DNA from: Acidobacteriaceae bacterium | GTDB lineage: Bacteria; Acidobacteriota; Terriglobia; Terriglobales; Acidobacteriaceae | Reading direction: 5' to 3' | DNA length: 47,709 nt | Assembly: GCA_013361705.1 (NCBI GenBank) | Contig: JABFXN010000058.1 | Span: 1-47,709 of the forward strand | Shown here: in pieces, positions 8,271 to 17,268 of the stretch | Layout: the number at the start of each line of letters is the position of its first letter | How positions within the stretch are numbered: the stretch's first letter is position 1 | Position numbers and translations under genes: made by a program | Notes under the pieces: model-generated | The model's database searches: none | What the model was told of the DNA's origin: nothing | The model's input: the letters and a program-made list of their open reading frames with translations, nothing else

Positions 8271-9233
8271 TTAATATTTCTCTCGAATCTGAGAGACGAC
8301 ACGATAAATGGCGTCGGCCACAAGATCTGGTCTTTCGAGGTGAATCATGTGTCCGCTCCCTTCAGCACGGGTCAATTGGCCTGTGGAGGAGAGTGCGGCA
8401 AGCTGCACCTGCTGGGTATGCCAGGCAGGATCGGAGTTCTTGGATCGCTCCAGCACAATCAAAGGAAGGGCTCCAAGCGGATGCGAGCCGCTGAGCCGTT
8501 GCGATCTTAACGCAACAAACTCTTCTCTCCAGGACTCTGCCGCGGCGAGACTGTTCGGAAGCCACCCGATCTGATCTACCATCTTCACGAATGCCCAGTG
8601 CCGTGTTGTTTGAAGGCTCGGCGGAAGACGGTCGAATGGTGCATCCGAGGCGGCCCCGGCCTTTAGTGCTGGAAGCGAGCTCCGGTATTCCTCATAGGCC
8701 TGCGGCAGATCTTCGCGTGACAGAAGGCCTATCGGTGTTCTTGTGCCATGCAATACAAGCGAGATGCCTTCATCATGCGAGCCATCGACGAAAACAAATC
8801 CGGCAACCTGTTCAGGAAATCGCCGTTGATAGGCGCGGGCGTAGATACATCCAAGCGACTGACAGACAATAACCAGCGGTGTCCTGATGCGAGCCTTCTG
8901 CAAAAGCAGATGAAGGTCGTCGACCGTCTGCTCGATGCCTTCATCGACAGCTCCGCGTTCGCTCCAGGCGTATCCGGCCCGGTCGTAGGCACAAATGCGG
9001 TGGCGTGAAGCGACTGCCTGTTGTACCAGCGTCCATTCGACGGCGAAGCTGCCACCGCCACTCTCAATGAGTACGGTAGGCGAGCCGGTGCCAGCGCAGT
9101 TCAGATGCAGCCGACGTCCGCCAAGGTCAATCATCCTGCCGGTTGGCGTGGGATCATGTGGAGCCGTCTGTGCCCCGGATGGTGGTAACAGCGGGAAAAT
9201 TATTGCGGTGAACAGGAAGCAGGAGAGTTTCAT
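8271..9233 (-). CDS. exported alpha/beta hydrolase
   Basis: A 320-residue protein with a signal peptide (LSCFLFTAIIFPLLPPSGAQ). The fold signatures are LIESGGGSFAVEWTLVQ (strand 3 and oxyanion region), ICAYDRAGYAWSERG, the nucleophile elbow VIVCQSLGCIYARAY with Ser flanked as C-Q-S-L-G instead of the usual G-H-S-x-G, FVDGSHDEG, and the catalytic His in GSGHMIHLERPDLV. It therefore keeps the Ser-His machinery and is probably a periplasmic esterase or similar. The substrate is unknown. It is divergent from the TIGR03435 gene at 9300 across 66 bp. A 143-bp spacer separates it from the propeller gene. Confidence 0.85.
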   Translation of the reverse strand: MKLSCFLFTAIIFPLLPPSGAQTAPHDPTPTGRMIDLGGRRLHLNCAGTGSPTVLIESGGGSFAVEWTLVQQAVASRHRICAYDRAGYAWSERGAVDEGIEQTVDDLHLLLQKARIRTPLVIVCQSLGCIYARAYQRRFPEQVAGFVFVDGSHDEGISLVLHGTRTPIGLLSREDLPQAYEEYRSSLPALKAGAASDAPFDRLPPSLQTTRHWAFVKMVDQIGWLPNSLAAAESWREEFVALRSQRLSGSHPLGALPLIVLERSKNSDPAWHTQQVQLAALSSTGQLTRAEGSGHMIHLERPDLVADAIYRVVSQIREKY

Positions 9234-9299
9234 GATGCTTACCTTTGTTGCTTGACACGGGTCCTACTATCCGGGAAATCATAAGCCGAATCGACCCTT

Positions 9300-10040
9300 A
9301 TGTCCTCAAAGGCACTCGCTGCTCTCCTGCTCACCCTTATTGTGGGACCCGTCTCCTCCGCTCAATCGCGTCCATCCTTTGAAGTAGCATCCATTCGCGA
9401 GTCAACGGGCAGCGAGCTCGATGGCTCGTGGAGTCCACCCGGTACCGGCAAGTTCACGGCGCACAACCTGTCGCTGCAATGGCTGATTGTTCTCTCCTAC
9501 GGTATCGACGCCAACCAGATTGTGAACAAGCCATCATGGCTCGGTGCGACCCACTTCGATGTCGCGGCGAAACCCTCCGGCAACATCGCTCTTAGCCGCG
9601 AAGAGCTCAGGCCTCTACTCCAGTCACTCTTACAGGAACGGTTTCATCTGGTCACGCACACTGAGGCCAGGCAGATGCCCGGATATGCCCTTATGGTGGC
9701 GAAGGACGGCCCAAAGCTTGAACCGACCAAGGGCTCAACGTTCCCGGGGTATCGTGTCAGCGTCACGGACAAGCAACTGAATGGGCTCAACTGGTCCATG
9801 CCCTATCTCGCCACCATGTTGCAGCACCCCGCCGGCCGTCCGGTTGTCGATAAAACGGGCATCAGCGGCAGCTATGACATCAAGCTCGATTTTGCGTCAA
9901 ACGTATCCACCACCGATGATGGTCTTCCTTCCATCTTCACCGCGATCCAGAAGACGCTCGGCTTGAAACTGGAGCCTCAAAACGTCCCCGTCGAGTTCCT
10001 TGTCATCGATCACGTCGATCGCACGCCGACTGACAATTAG
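9300..10040 (+). CDS. TIGR03435-family exported protein (DUF3738)
   Basis: A 246-residue protein of a family expanded almost only in soil Acidobacteria. After a signal peptide (ALAALLLTLIVGPVSSAQS) comes the hallmark FEVASIRES, then GKFTAHNLSLQWLIVLSYGI, PSWLGATHFDVAAK, LLQSLLQERFHLVTHTEARQ, YALMVAKDGPKL, GRPVVDKTGISGSYDIKLDF and LGLKLEPQNVPVEFLVIDHV. Function is unknown; some relatives are fused to BlaR1-like peptidase domains. Its stop codon overlaps the stop of the convergent gamma-glutamyltransferase gene by 4 nt (10037-10040), so no terminator can lie between them. Confidence 0.92.
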   Translation: MSSKALAALLLTLIVGPVSSAQSRPSFEVASIRESTGSELDGSWSPPGTGKFTAHNLSLQWLIVLSYGIDANQIVNKPSWLGATHFDVAAKPSGNIALSREELRPLLQSLLQERFHLVTHTEARQMPGYALMVAKDGPKLEPTKGSTFPGYRVSVTDKQLNGLNWSMPYLATMLQHPAGRPVVDKTGISGSYDIKLDFASNVSTTDDGLPSIFTAIQKTLGLKLEPQNVPVEFLVIDHVDRTPTDN

Positions 10041-11806
10041 AAGGGCGGTTGTTCGGGAGTGGCTTGTCCATCTGCTCGGGGATCGGTAGCACCGAAGTTT
10101 ACGCCGAGTGACTGGTCGCGCATCACCGCGTTGCCCCGCCCCATCACCTGCGAGTAGCGCGGTACCAGGATGATCTGGTGGCCCTGTGATGCAAGCTGTT
10201 CCAGCACCTCATGCGGGTAGCCATCCTCAACGCTGACGGTGCAGCCAGAGTTTCCTTTGTTGAAGCGGGCAGCATCCATCGCCGCCTGGATGTTCATGCC
10301 GAAATCGACGACATTGGCCACAAACTGCGCATGAGCCTGCGCCTGGTTGAAACCGGACATGATGCCGAAGCCAATAGTTTTGTCATCCTTCTGCATCATG
10401 GCCGGAATGATGGTGTGCAGCGGACGCTTATGCCCTGCAAGCGAGTTAGGTTGGCCGGGCTGCATGTAGAAACCGCCGCCGCGATTATGCAGTACGAAGC
10501 CGGTGTGCTCCGCCACCAGGCCCGAGCCAAAGCTACCTGCATCCGATTGAATGAATGAAACCACCATGCCGTCGCGATCGACGGTAGCGAGGTACGTCGT
10601 ATCTGACTGCAGCTTGTCGAGCTGTGCCTTGCGGTCGGAAGGTAGAACCTTACAGTTCGCTTGATCGGTGATGCCTTTGGCGCGCTCTTTTGCGAGTTCC
10701 TTCGAGATGAGCTTCTTCGTGGGAATCTCATCTGTATTTGGATCGCCGACGTAGTGAAGCATGTCGGCATAGGCAAGCGCCTTGGCCTCCATTTCGATGT
10801 GCAGGGTCTTCGCCGAGTCATGCCCCCAGTCGCGCAACGGGTAGAGCTCCATTACGTTGAGCATTGAGAGGGCAGCGACGCCTTGAGTATTCGGCGGAGT
10901 CTCGTAGACGTGCCAGCCGTGATAAGTCGTAGAGATGGGCTCGACCCACTCCGGCTTGTACTCGGCAAGGTCGGCCTTGGTGAGAAAGCCGTTGCTCTGG
11001 TCAGAGAGCCGGACGATCGCGTCAGCAATCGGGCCACGGTAGAAGGCATCCGCACCGTTCTTCGCGATCAGGCGAAGACTGTTAGCCAGATCGGGATTGC
11101 GGAAAATCTCTCCCTCGCGTGGGTAGGTTCCTTTCGGAAGAAAGACAGAGGCGAAGGCCGCTCTATCTTTGAAGGGCATGCTGTACTGCGCCCAGGTGGC
11201 CGAGTCGGTTTCGGTGACCGGGAAGCCGTCCTCTGCCAGAGCGATAGCGGGCGCAAGATCAACCGCGAGCGGCAGCTTGCCAAACTTTGCATGCAGCGCC
11301 GCCCATCCGGCAACAGCGCCAGGAACGGTAACCGCATAGATGCTGGTGCCATCCATCGTCGTCACGCCACGTGCCCTCATGGCATCGATGGTCTCGGCTT
11401 TGGCAGACCATCCGCTCGCGTTGAGGGCGTACATCTTCTTTTCCTGCGGGTCCCAGACGATGGCGAAGAGATCGCCTCCGATTCCATCCATCTCAGGCTC
11501 AATCACGCCGAGGGCGGCATTCGCGGCGATCGCTGCATCGACGGCGTTTCCTCCTCTGGCAAGGATGGTGGCGCTGGCCTGTGAGGCGAGGGTCTGCAAC
11601 GTAGCGGCGATGCCGTAGCGGTTGGCGGTCATGGAAAACGCATTGTCGCGGGAGGGCTCGGCAGGATGCTGGCGCGAGTCGCGAATGTATCCGCCTGCTG
11701 CATTGGGCGCCGGGGCTGTCCCCGCAGATGCGGAGCCGAACTGCGCCTGGGCAACCGATATGAGAAACAGTGAAAGAATGCCGGAGTGCAGATGACGAAG
11801 GTGCAT
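10037..11806 (-). CDS. ggt: gamma-glutamyltransferase
   Basis: A 589-residue precursor when started at ATG 11806, which leads directly into a signal peptide (SGILSLFLISVAQAQ); an upstream start at 11887 would add 27 poorly hydrophobic residues. The family signatures are ILARGGNAVDAAIAANAALG, EPEMDGIGGDLFAIV and TVPGAVAGWAALH. The autocatalytic site lies at SDTTYLATVDRDGMVVSF, where the Thr of TTYLATVD becomes the N-terminal nucleophile of the small subunit after self-cleavage. GSGLVAEHTGFVLHNRGGGF and RPLHTIIPAMM follow. The enzyme transfers or hydrolyses gamma-glutamyl groups of glutathione-like peptides in the periplasm. Confidence 0.93.
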   Translation of the reverse strand: MHLRHLHSGILSLFLISVAQAQFGSASAGTAPAPNAAGGYIRDSRQHPAEPSRDNAFSMTANRYGIAATLQTLASQASATILARGGNAVDAAIAANAALGVIEPEMDGIGGDLFAIVWDPQEKKMYALNASGWSAKAETIDAMRARGVTTMDGTSIYAVTVPGAVAGWAALHAKFGKLPLAVDLAPAIALAEDGFPVTETDSATWAQYSMPFKDRAAFASVFLPKGTYPREGEIFRNPDLANSLRLIAKNGADAFYRGPIADAIVRLSDQSNGFLTKADLAEYKPEWVEPISTTYHGWHVYETPPNTQGVAALSMLNVMELYPLRDWGHDSAKTLHIEMEAKALAYADMLHYVGDPNTDEIPTKKLISKELAKERAKGITDQANCKVLPSDRKAQLDKLQSDTTYLATVDRDGMVVSFIQSDAGSFGSGLVAEHTGFVLHNRGGGFYMQPGQPNSLAGHKRPLHTIIPAMMQKDDKTIGFGIMSGFNQAQAHAQFVANVVDFGMNIQAAMDAARFNKGNSGCTVSVEDGYPHEVLEQLASQGHQIILVPRYSQVMGRGNAVMRDQSLGVNFGATDPRADGQATPEQPPF

Positions 11807-11938
11807 GACTGGTCGAGACCTTGCGAGAAGATGTCGTTGGATGACACACCCCAGTATACGGAGCGGGTTATTTCGTTCATCAGACATCAGGCCTATACAG
11901 CAGGGATAGATATGGATTCACAACCTTATCCGCCTGGA

Positions 11939-14900
11939 CTAAAGAAGACGCTTAATCCAATGCCAGCGCACCGCCTTATGGGAAAGCGGATATGCAATCG
12001 CAGCCGGTATCGTGAGCTCAATCTCTGTTCCGGCGCTCTCCTGGCTCCAGATCTTCAGCTGCCCACCGATCTTTTGGGTTCGCTCGCGCATGCCGACAAT
12101 TCCCCAATGACCATCCCGGCCGCGAAGCAACATATCCTGACTCATTCCCACGCCATCATCACGCACCCTTAGACATACGCGGCTAGGGTCATACGTGATC
12201 TCAACCTCGATCTTCGAAGACCTGGAGTGTCGAAACGCATTGGCCAATGCTTCCTGGCCTATCCGGATTACCTCATCGCCGACTGTGGCATCGAGAGGCT
12301 GTGGAGTGCCGATCACGCTCAGGCTGAAACTGGTCGCATGCTCCTTTCCGAGTTCTTCTCCGGATTTAGCCAGCTTGTCAGGCAGCTCATTCGCGGAGAT
12401 CTCGTCATGACGAAGATCGCGAACTCGTTCCCGTCCTTCGTGCAGAACTTCGTCAGCGCGATCAAGCACGCTCTCCATCTGGTTATGTGCAGGATGGTCC
12501 TGGGGAATTGCCTTCTTCACGGCGTCGAAGCGCAACAAGAGGCCCTGAAAGCCTTGCAGCAGTGTGTCATGCAGCTCACGGGCGATACGCGCCCGCTCTT
12601 CCAAACGCGCGCCTAACCGCTCCCGCACATGTGCCGTTACCTGTTTCAGCCGCAGCAGGTAAAGCAACCACAGGCATCCCGCCAGCACGGCGGCGCAAAG
12701 AAGCCTGAACCATAACGTCTGGTCGAACGCCGGCAACACAACAAAAGACAGCGTCTCCCCGGTTTCATTCCACACTCCATCGTTGTTGCAGGCGATCACG
12801 CGGAATTGGTATGAACCGGGGTCGAGGTTCGTGTAGAAGGCCTCGCGGCGTGTTCCCGCGTCCTGCCAGTCCTTGTCCTGGCCTTCGAGCTTATAACGAA
12901 AGCGAACTCGTTCAGGGATCGTGAGACTTGTAGCTGTATAGACGATCTGTAGATTCCTCGTCCGGGGCGGCAACCTGAAGAATGCAGAGGTGTCGTATTT
13001 CCTGCCATTGGCAAGAACGGACTCAACCAATACCGGCGGTGGCACTTCATTCCGTACAACACGCCTTGGGTCGATCCAGGCCAGCCCCTTTGTGGTGGCG
13101 AACCAGAGGCGACCGTCGGTTGTTTGTGCAGACGATGGTGAGGACAGCGAGCCCCTGAGTGCAGCGTTAAAACCATCCAGCAAACCAAAACTTTCGAACT
13201 CCACCTTGCCGGGGCTCAATTGTTGTAGCTGAGCTTTGCGAATGTGAATCACTCCCCGCTGCTCAGCGAACCATAGTCCGTCGTCAGAATTCGCAAGGAT
13301 TCCAGAGACGCTGCCGAAGGCGCTTCCGTCTGCCGGGCTTACAAGTTGAAACCGGCTGCCATTCCAGAGCTCCAGACCGAACTCGCCACCGATCCAGATC
13401 TTCGACCCGTTGCCCTGGATCGACGTGATGGTTCCTACCTGGATACCGTCTTTTCTGGAGAAGGTCCTTACGCCCTCTCGATCCAGCATGGCGATAGTGT
13501 TCGCGAATCCGAACCATATACGTCCCTGCGAATCAGTAAACTCGGCGGTCGCGGCACCGCGCGGGCCACCCAGACTTTCGAGGCTGGTCCATCCAGATCT
13601 CTCCAGCCGAAAGGTACCCGACTCCATCGATACCCATAGTCTGCCTGATTGGTCCTGTGTCATCGCTTTGACGCGCGATTGCAGGCTCACGGTAATTCCG
13701 CCTGCAGCTGGCAGATGAAGCCGATGCAATGTCTGATCCTGTCCCACACGCACGGTGGCATCGTAGCTGTAGGCTCCGGGTCCCCGTGCCGGAACTGCCT
13801 CATGTTCACCCGAAAGGCGGAAGATCGACCACGGGGTCGCCAGCCACACAGCACCGTTCGGATCACGATAGATGCAATCAACGTACCGGTCTCGCAGTTG
13901 CGTGGCGATCTTGTCATGCTGGATCTTCACCAGAACCTGCGGTCCGATACCCGCAGCCCAAAGCGCGCCTTGCTCTCCTGCTGCCAGCGCATTGGTCGTG
14001 AATGATTGCAACGATGGGATCGGCAGAGCGCCTTGACTCGCAATAGGCTGGACCGTGACGGAGACGACAGGGCTCTGCCGAAATCGATCCAGTCCGCCGC
14101 TGGTGCCAATCCATACGTTGCCCTCATGGTCTTCCAACACGCAAGACACGTAATCGCTCGTCAGGCCGTCCTGTGGAGTGAACTCCTCCACCTCAGGATT
14201 GTGAAATCGCCATGCGGATGGGCCTTCAATCTTCGGAGGCTGCAGGCGGTCCGGGTACGGGACGCGACGGATTCCATTGCCCAGACTGGTAATCCAAAGA
14301 CTTCCTTGCCGATCGAATGCGATTGCCTGCGATCCTACAAGGACTGCCGGCCCTCGCTTGCCGCCGTTCTTTCCGGGTAAAGGAACAGGACGTACGCCAT
14401 ATCCTGACTCCGCCATCCACAATGTGCCGTCCGATGACTCGGCAAAGTTTCTGACACGAAGCAGGCCCTGTGCTGCTGTCTGGAACCGGCTTCCTCCCTC
14501 CACAAGATATGCGACGCTGGTTGGCGTTCCCACCCAGACGGTACCGGCGCGATTCACAAAGACGGTATTGGCTTGGCCTGAGAAACCCATATCCGTCCCA
14601 ATCTTTTTCCAGCGTGAACCTTCCAGCCGGGCAAGCCCATCTTTCCCCGCCGCAATCCAGATCACGCCCTGCCGGTCGCGCGCGAATGCCAGCACCGCAC
14701 TGGAAGGAAGCCCATCAGGCTTTCCATAGTCGGTGACCGTCCCGTTCTTAATGAGGCTGACTCCTCCGAACCAATAGCCCACCCATAAGCCGCCATCTGG
14801 CGTGGCGAAGAGTGAGACTACATTACGTTGCGGAAAGGCCTGATCGGATTGCGGCTTGTAGGCCTGGAATTGAATGCCGTCGTAACGGAATAATCCGGTT

Positions 14901-15133
14901 GCCGTTCCCAGCCACAGATAACCATCTGTAGTTTGCGCCAGCGCGCGCACTTGGCCTGGCGCCCCTTCGATGTAGGTCCAGCCTGTGTGATGAAGCTGGG
15001 CGAGGGTGCGATCACGATCGATCCCGTATAGAGGGATACAGAAAAACAACATCGCCAGGCAGAGCCATAACCTCCGCCCTCTATGCCATCTGTCCGCAGA
15101 CAGACGAAGTTGTAACGGACGTGGCGACACCAT
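11939..15133 (-). CDS. propeller-type sensor histidine kinase (Reg_prop, Y_Y_Y, HisKA_3)
   Basis: A 1064-residue membrane kinase. A signal segment (LWLCLAMLFFCIPLYG) leads into about 650 residues of two-component-regulator propeller repeats of the DGYLWLGTATGLFRYDG type (others: DGGLWVGYWFGGVSL, EGNVWIGTSGGLDRF, DDGLWFAEQRGV). A Y_Y_Y domain follows (RFRYKLEGQDKDW... GSYQFRVIACNNDG), then one membrane helix (LLCAAVLAGCLWLLYLL), a HisKA_3 box with the phospho-accepting His in RIARELHDTLLQGFQG, and an HATPase (GQEALANAFRHSRSSKIEVE, RDDGVGM, HWGIVGMRERTQKIGG). Periplasmic sensing of a polymer or sugar is inferred from relatives. No response regulator is in the window, so it is an orphan here. 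The ATG at 15133 has a GAGGAAAC ribosome site that sits in a hairpin. Confidence 0.92.
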   Translation of the reverse strand: MVSPRPLQLRLSADRWHRGRRLWLCLAMLFFCIPLYGIDRDRTLAQLHHTGWTYIEGAPGQVRALAQTTDGYLWLGTATGLFRYDGIQFQAYKPQSDQAFPQRNVVSLFATPDGGLWVGYWFGGVSLIKNGTVTDYGKPDGLPSSAVLAFARDRQGVIWIAAGKDGLARLEGSRWKKIGTDMGFSGQANTVFVNRAGTVWVGTPTSVAYLVEGGSRFQTAAQGLLRVRNFAESSDGTLWMAESGYGVRPVPLPGKNGGKRGPAVLVGSQAIAFDRQGSLWITSLGNGIRRVPYPDRLQPPKIEGPSAWRFHNPEVEEFTPQDGLTSDYVSCVLEDHEGNVWIGTSGGLDRFRQSPVVSVTVQPIASQGALPIPSLQSFTTNALAAGEQGALWAAGIGPQVLVKIQHDKIATQLRDRYVDCIYRDPNGAVWLATPWSIFRLSGEHEAVPARGPGAYSYDATVRVGQDQTLHRLHLPAAGGITVSLQSRVKAMTQDQSGRLWVSMESGTFRLERSGWTSLESLGGPRGAATAEFTDSQGRIWFGFANTIAMLDREGVRTFSRKDGIQVGTITSIQGNGSKIWIGGEFGLELWNGSRFQLVSPADGSAFGSVSGILANSDDGLWFAEQRGVIHIRKAQLQQLSPGKVEFESFGLLDGFNAALRGSLSSPSSAQTTDGRLWFATTKGLAWIDPRRVVRNEVPPPVLVESVLANGRKYDTSAFFRLPPRTRNLQIVYTATSLTIPERVRFRYKLEGQDKDWQDAGTRREAFYTNLDPGSYQFRVIACNNDGVWNETGETLSFVVLPAFDQTLWFRLLCAAVLAGCLWLLYLLRLKQVTAHVRERLGARLEERARIARELHDTLLQGFQGLLLRFDAVKKAIPQDHPAHNQMESVLDRADEVLHEGRERVRDLRHDEISANELPDKLAKSGEELGKEHATSFSLSVIGTPQPLDATVGDEVIRIGQEALANAFRHSRSSKIEVEITYDPSRVCLRVRDDGVGMSQDMLLRGRDGHWGIVGMRERTQKIGGQLKIWSQESAGTEIELTIPAAIAYPLSHKAVRWHWIKRLL

Positions 15134-15138
15134 GTTTC

Positions 15139-15171
15139 CTCGGCAAAAATATTAGAACAGCTTTTGCCGAG
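15139..15171 (-). promoter_or_regulatory. hairpin that would cover the kinase ribosome binding site
   Basis: CTCGGCAAAA (15139-15148) and TTTTGCCGAG (15162-15171) are a perfect 10-bp inverted repeat with a 13-base loop, in the 49 bp between purU and the sensor kinase. In the kinase message the 3' arm ends in GAG of the GAGGAAAC ribosome site, five to six bases from the ATG, so the hairpin would hide it. It lacks a following U tract, so a plain terminator is less likely; a DNA operator is the other option. Confidence 0.5.
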
Positions 15172-15182
15172 CGACATCGGAC

Positions 15183-16037
15183 CTAATCAAAGATCACAGT
15201 CTTGTTCCCGTAGTAGAGAATTCTGTGCTCCAGGTGCCAGCGAACGGCGCGTGAGAGAACAATACGTTCCAGATCGCGGCCCTTGCGTACGAGATCGGGA
15301 ATTGTGTCGCCCTGGGTGACGCGCACGACATCCTGCTCGATGATGGGGCCCTCATCCAGATCGCTGGTGACGTAGTGGCTGGTCGCGCCGATCAGCTTGA
15401 CTCCCCGATTAAACGCTGCGTGGTAGGGCTTCGCTCCAATAAAGGCGGGCAGGAACGAATGATGCACATTGATGATGCGCGCCGGCCATTTTGCTACAAA
15501 CTCCGGTGACAGGATCTGCATGTAGCGCGCCAGTACCACCAGGTCGACGCGGTGTTCTGCAAGCAGGCGTTGCTGCTCCTGCTCCACCTGCGACTTATGG
15601 TCGCGATCGATTGGCAGGTGAACGAAGGGCACACCGTAGAAGCCAGCAAGCTTTTCGCCATCAGGATGGTTGCCAATGATGAGTGCGATATCGCACTCGA
15701 GCTCGCCGGCCTGGTAACGTTGCAGCAGGTCGGCAAGGCAGTGCAGATGCTGCGAAACGAAGAGGCAGACGCGCAGTTTGACATCACTTTCGGCAAGCTG
15801 CCAGCGCATGTTGTACTCATCAGCGATCTTGCGGAAGCGCTCTGCGAAGACGCGTTCGTGGATTAGCTCGCTGGCGCACTCGAACTCGATGCGCATGAAG
15901 AAGCGCGCGAGCTCCGTGTCCTGGTGCTGGCCGGCATGAAGGATATTCGCGTCATACTCCGATACGAGGAAGTTCATGATGGCCGCAACCAGGCCTTTGC
16001 GGTCAGAGCATTCGAGTAGGAGAACAGCTTTCGTCAT
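15183..16037 (-). CDS. purU: formyltetrahydrofolate deformylase
   Basis: A 284-residue cytosolic enzyme. The N-terminal 80 residues are an ACT domain (VLLLECSDRKGLVAAIMNFL...). The rest is the formyl-transferase fold: LIIGNHPDGEKLAGFYGVPF, VDLVVLARYMQILSPEFV, INVHHSFLPAFIGAKPYHAA with the catalytic His of the HxSxLP motif, GATSHYVTSDLDEGPIIEQD with the catalytic Asp, and a C-terminal AVRWHLEHRILYYGNKTVIF. It hydrolyses 10-formyl-THF to formate and THF, balancing one-carbon pools and supplying formate for purine synthesis. The ends and length match the family. It lies 49 bp upstream of the sensor kinase on the same strand. Confidence 0.95.
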   Translation of the reverse strand: MTKAVLLLECSDRKGLVAAIMNFLVSEYDANILHAGQHQDTELARFFMRIEFECASELIHERVFAERFRKIADEYNMRWQLAESDVKLRVCLFVSQHLHCLADLLQRYQAGELECDIALIIGNHPDGEKLAGFYGVPFVHLPIDRDHKSQVEQEQQRLLAEHRVDLVVLARYMQILSPEFVAKWPARIINVHHSFLPAFIGAKPYHAAFNRGVKLIGATSHYVTSDLDEGPIIEQDVVRVTQGDTIPDLVRKGRDLERIVLSRAVRWHLEHRILYYGNKTVIFD

Positions 16038-16058
16038 CGCAGGTGTATCTTACACACC

Positions 16059-16451
16059 TCAAACCGATGAAGGGGTGACGTCTGGCTGCAGCCGGCGGAA
16101 GAAGAAGTATGACGCGCCCCACAGCACGCCGGTTCCTACCGACCAGCTCCATGCTGCGACCCCATCGCCGACGGCGAGATGAGCGATCAATGCTGAGACA
16201 AGCGTGATGGCGAAGCCGGCATAGGCCCACTCCTTGAGCCGCGCCGGAACCATGGGAATGAGCAGCGCCGCGAGACCCGCGAACTTTGCCCACGAGAGCT
16301 CGATGCGGAAGTAGCCAGGGAAGCCGAGATGGGTGAAGGTCTCGGCTACCTGGGGCAGTTTCAATTGAGCGTATGCAGTGAAGCCCATCTGCAGCGCGAA
16401 GATGACGGTAGAGATCCAGAAGCCGAGGAGCAGACCTTTGGAGATTTTCAT
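16059..16451 (-). CDS. DoxX-like membrane protein
   Basis: A 130-residue protein with four predicted membrane helices (LLLGFWISTVIFALQMGFTA; FAGLAALLIPMV; WAYAGFAITLVSALIAHLAV; SVGTGVLWGASYFFF). The segment FTHLGFPGYFRIELSWAKFAG is the DoxX_2/DoxX-like signature. The ATG overlaps the stop of the SRPBCC gene by ATGA, so translation is probably coupled. Such ArsR-SRPBCC-DoxX operons are common in soil bacteria; the biochemical role is unknown. Confidence 0.85.
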   Translation of the reverse strand: MKISKGLLLGFWISTVIFALQMGFTAYAQLKLPQVAETFTHLGFPGYFRIELSWAKFAGLAALLIPMVPARLKEWAYAGFAITLVSALIAHLAVGDGVAAWSWSVGTGVLWGASYFFFRRLQPDVTPSSV

Positions 16452-16876
16452 TGCATGTCTCCTGCAAGCACACGCTCCAGGCCGCCAAGGAACTTCTGCC
16501 AGCCGTAGTTCGCTCCTTGATACGCCGTCTGCTGATCGGGACGGAAGCCTGAGTGCTCCATGCGGAGATGCGTGCCTCCCTGTGTCGGCGCCAGCGTGAA
16601 CAGAACCACGCTTTCAAGCCCGAGAGCATTCCAGCTATACGAGAGCTGCTTCAACGGATCGACAACCAATACCTCGCAGTCGATCACGCCATCCCACTGC
16701 GGCATCGGCTCAGAGCGGAACTGAAACTTGTGTCCAACTGTCGGCGCGAAGTCATTCTTCAACAGCCACTGCGCAATGAGTGGAGTTTCAGTGAGTGCCC
16801 GCCACAGCTTTTCCGGTGTGTGGGGAAAGACTCTCTCGATCACAAGGGTGCGCGTATTCTCTGCGGAGTTGCTCAT
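16448..16876 (-). CDS. SRPBCC / AHSA1-like domain protein
   Basis: A 142-residue soluble protein of the START/Bet v1-like superfamily, AHSA1 branch. Signatures are TLVIERVFPHTPEKLWRALT (first strand and helix), PLIAQWLLKNDFAPTVGHKF, DCEVLVVDPLKQLSYSW and the C-terminal helix NYGWQKFLGGLERVLAG. These proteins form a hydrophobic cavity for an unknown small ligand. Start and stop both overlap the flanking genes by 4 nt (ATGA), giving a tight three-gene operon under the ArsR regulator. Confidence 0.9.
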   Translation of the reverse strand: MSNSAENTRTLVIERVFPHTPEKLWRALTETPLIAQWLLKNDFAPTVGHKFQFRSEPMPQWDGVIDCEVLVVDPLKQLSYSWNALGLESVVLFTLAPTQGGTHLRMEHSGFRPDQQTAYQGANYGWQKFLGGLERVLAGDMQ

Positions 16877-17205
16877 GGTTCCATCCTCTCTAGAAGGGCT
16901 TCCAGGCGATCAAACTTGTCGCTCCAGAAGGTGCCGTAGTGCTGCAGCCAGTCCACCATCGGCGCCAGAGCATCGGGCTGCGCGCGATAGTGCGTCTCGC
17001 GTCCTTCGCGACGATGCCGTACCAGCTTTGCCCGCTTCAACACCGTCAGGTGTTTAGAGACAGCAGGCTGCGATACGCCTGCATAGCGGGTCAATGCGTG
17101 AACGGTCTGCTCCCCCTGCCGGGTCAGCTCTTCGAAGATCGACCTGCGAGTCGGATCTGCGAGAGCTCGAAAGACGTGATTGGCGTGGGCTGCTTTCACA
17201 CTCAA
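16873..17205 (-). CDS. ArsR-family winged-helix regulator
   Basis: A 110-residue protein with the ArsR/SmtB fold: FRALADPTRRSIFEELTRQG, then the recognition helix GVSQPAVSKHLTVLKRAKLV and the wing RHRREGRETHYRAQPDAL. The C-terminal DWLQHYGTFWSDKFDRLEAL matches regulators that pair with SRPBCC proteins. No metal-binding Cys cluster is present, so it is unlikely to sense arsenic. The start is not ATG: TTG at 17205 or GTG two codons later fit, and both lie at the predicted transcript start, so the mRNA is probably leaderless. It is the first gene of the ArsR-SRPBCC-DoxX operon. Confidence 0.88.
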   Translation of the reverse strand: MSVKAAHANHVFRALADPTRRSIFEELTRQGEQTVHALTRYAGVSQPAVSKHLTVLKRAKLVRHRREGRETHYRAQPDALAPMVDWLQHYGTFWSDKFDRLEALLERMEP

Positions 17206-17235
17206 ACCATAGCCAAATGGTTATGGTTTCGTCAA
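17204..17235 (-). promoter_or_regulatory. promoter and inverted-repeat operator of the ArsR operon
   Basis: AAACCATA (17204-17211) and TATGGTTT (17222-17229) form a perfect 8-bp inverted repeat with a 10-bp spacer. On the minus strand TTGACG (17235-17230) and TATGGT about 18 bp on make a plausible -35/-10 pair, so the palindrome covers the promoter and the first codon. Autorepression by the ArsR protein is inferred. Confidence 0.55.
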
Positions 17236-17268
17236 GAGATTTACCAGAGTCTGTTTGCAATGGCAGTG

